Source: Planctomycetota bacterium (GTDB lineage Bacteria; Planctomycetota; Planctomycetia; Pirellulales; Pirellulaceae). Taken from it: a DNA stretch of 6,688 nt. A model generated the notes under the pieces. That model ran no database searches. It saw only the letters and a program-made list of their open reading frames with translations, and was not told the DNA's origin. Position 1 is the first letter of the stretch, and the number at the start of each line of letters is the position of its first letter. The stretch is from the NCBI GenBank assembly GCA_024277285.1, contig JAJRVM010000101.1:1-6688 (forward strand), given 5' to 3'. This document shows, one piece after another, positions 6,186-6,688 of this stretch. The position numbers and the translations under genes were made by a program.

Positions 6186-6480
6186 GATTCATCTCCGAAC
6201 GTGCGTGACGCCAACGCCAAGGCAACCACCGTAAAAGAACTGATCGGCATCAAGATCGCCGCAGCCAAGGGACTGATGACTCCACAAATCGCCAACATGG
6301 CGGCCAGCACATTGTAACACAATGACGCCACCAGACTGAAGCGGATCGTGCGCACCGTCGACCGGGCGGCACGCACAAGTTCGACCATGGGCATGAGACC
6401 GGGTCGGCCAATATACACATCGGCGGTCGCCGGGCTGGCCTCCGCACCGCCATGAAGGCGATCCCCACCGTTGCGGCGGC
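6182..6480 (-). pseudogene. ccoI: CcoI copper-transporting P-type ATPase, 3' remnant with frameshift
   Basis: Only the last 100 or so codons remain. CcoI (FixI) exports copper across the inner membrane for the cbb3 oxidase. The C-terminal part is clear: HGGAEASPATADVYIGRPGL (6454-6395), then an amphipathic stretch, and two membrane segments ending ILMPISSFTVVALALASRTF, typical of CcoI. Further upstream the expected AAATVGIA is present but in another frame: GCC GCC GCA ACG GTG GGG ATC GCC (6480-6457), followed by TTCAT where the family reads VH. One base appears lost near 6455-6457. Beyond about 6480 homology stops and a TGA lies in that frame (minus strand, 6489-6487); the ATP-binding region (expected GDGVNDA) is missing, replaced by transposase sequence on the other strand. 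It could be a genuine broken gene or an assembly fault. Translation of the remnant is doubtful, but its end still carries the ccoS ribosome-binding site. Confidence 0.85.
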
Positions 6481-6482
6481 CC

Positions 6483-6688
6483 CTGTTCAATGACGTGTTT
6501 GGACAACTGCAACGCGGAAAGGCGCTAGAACCCTACGTCTTTCATGAAGGCTGTTATCTGGTGTCGATGGATGGCACGGGATACTTCTCGTCGAAAAAGA
6601 GCCATGGCGAGTCCTGCCTGCAAAAAAAGAACCGCAAGACAGGTGAGATCACCTACCATCATCAGATGCTGGGAGCGGCGGTGGTTCA
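6483..6688 (+). mobile_element. Transposase fragment, truncated at its N-terminus and by the window edge
   Basis: The plus frame reads PLFNDVFGQLQRGKALEPY (from 6480), then a hydrophobic strand leading to SMDGTGYFSSKKSH, then CLQKKNRKTGEITYHHQMLG and AAVV at the edge. The DGTGYFSS block followed by a Cys-containing segment and TYHHQMLGA is characteristic of a DDE-type transposase family that I recall being filed under ISNCY. D at 6570-6572 would be the first catalytic aspartate. No start codon lies in frame before 6567, and a TGA at 6453-6455 closes the frame upstream, so the N-terminal part, roughly 100 residues in relatives, is missing and replaced by ccoI sequence on the opposite strand. 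No terminal inverted repeat is visible at the junction. The transposase identity is fairly firm; the exact IS family is less so. Confidence 0.78.

Noticed and set aside
5829..6317. 162-codon plus-strand frame across ccoS and the gad leader
   Set aside because: It lies antisense to ccoS and the ccoI end, and covers the gad ribosome-binding site; its translation is not recognisable.
6189..6512. 107-codon minus-strand frame across the ccoI remnant
   Set aside because: It is the third frame of the ccoI region; the CcoI signatures are in the other two minus-strand frames.

Overview
The window reads almost entirely on the minus strand. From right to left in transcription order it holds a broken 3' end of ccoI (copper ATPase for cbb3 oxidase assembly), an intact tiny ccoS, a glutamate decarboxylase, a secreted carbon-nitrogen hydrolase (nitrilase superfamily) with an N-terminal beta-sandwich-like domain, and a secreted heparinase II/III-fold protein. 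The extreme right edge carries a plus-strand transposase fragment that runs off the window. The left 407 bases hold no convincing gene.

The organism is probably a moderately GC-rich Gram-negative bacterium. The exported nitrilase fusion beside an exported lyase-like protein, together with cbb3 oxidase assembly genes and an E. coli-type Gad, would suit a planctomycete (Pirellula-like). That assignment is inference from gene content and style, with no marker gene to confirm it.

Region by region: 1-407 is non-coding, with two GC-rich hairpins at its left end. 408-2750 is the heparinase-like gene; the open frame extends to 2972, but the start at 2750 has the ribosome-binding site and signal peptide. 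2819-4231 is the secreted nitrilase-like enzyme, 68 nt upstream of the lyase gene and probably co-transcribed with it. 4232-4442 is an intergenic region with a perfect 15-bp tandem doublet containing TGACGTCA. 4443-5840 is gad. 5841-6029 is intergenic, with a 12-bp tandem doublet next to the gad ribosome-binding site and a hairpin just after ccoS. 6030-6185 is ccoS, overlapping the end of ccoI by 4 nt (ATGA). 6182 to about 6480 is the ccoI remnant with a one-base frameshift, and 6483-6688 is the transposase fragment.

Functionally there are three units. ccoI-ccoS would supply copper to, and assemble, a high-affinity terminal oxidase, but ccoI is truncated here. Gad would consume protons by decarboxylating glutamate and keeps the C-terminal histidine used for pH control in E. 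coli. The nitrilase-like and heparinase-like proteins both carry export signals and are adjacent, so they may act together on an amide-bearing or uronic-acid polysaccharide outside the cytoplasm. That last pair is the best candidate here for something not yet described.
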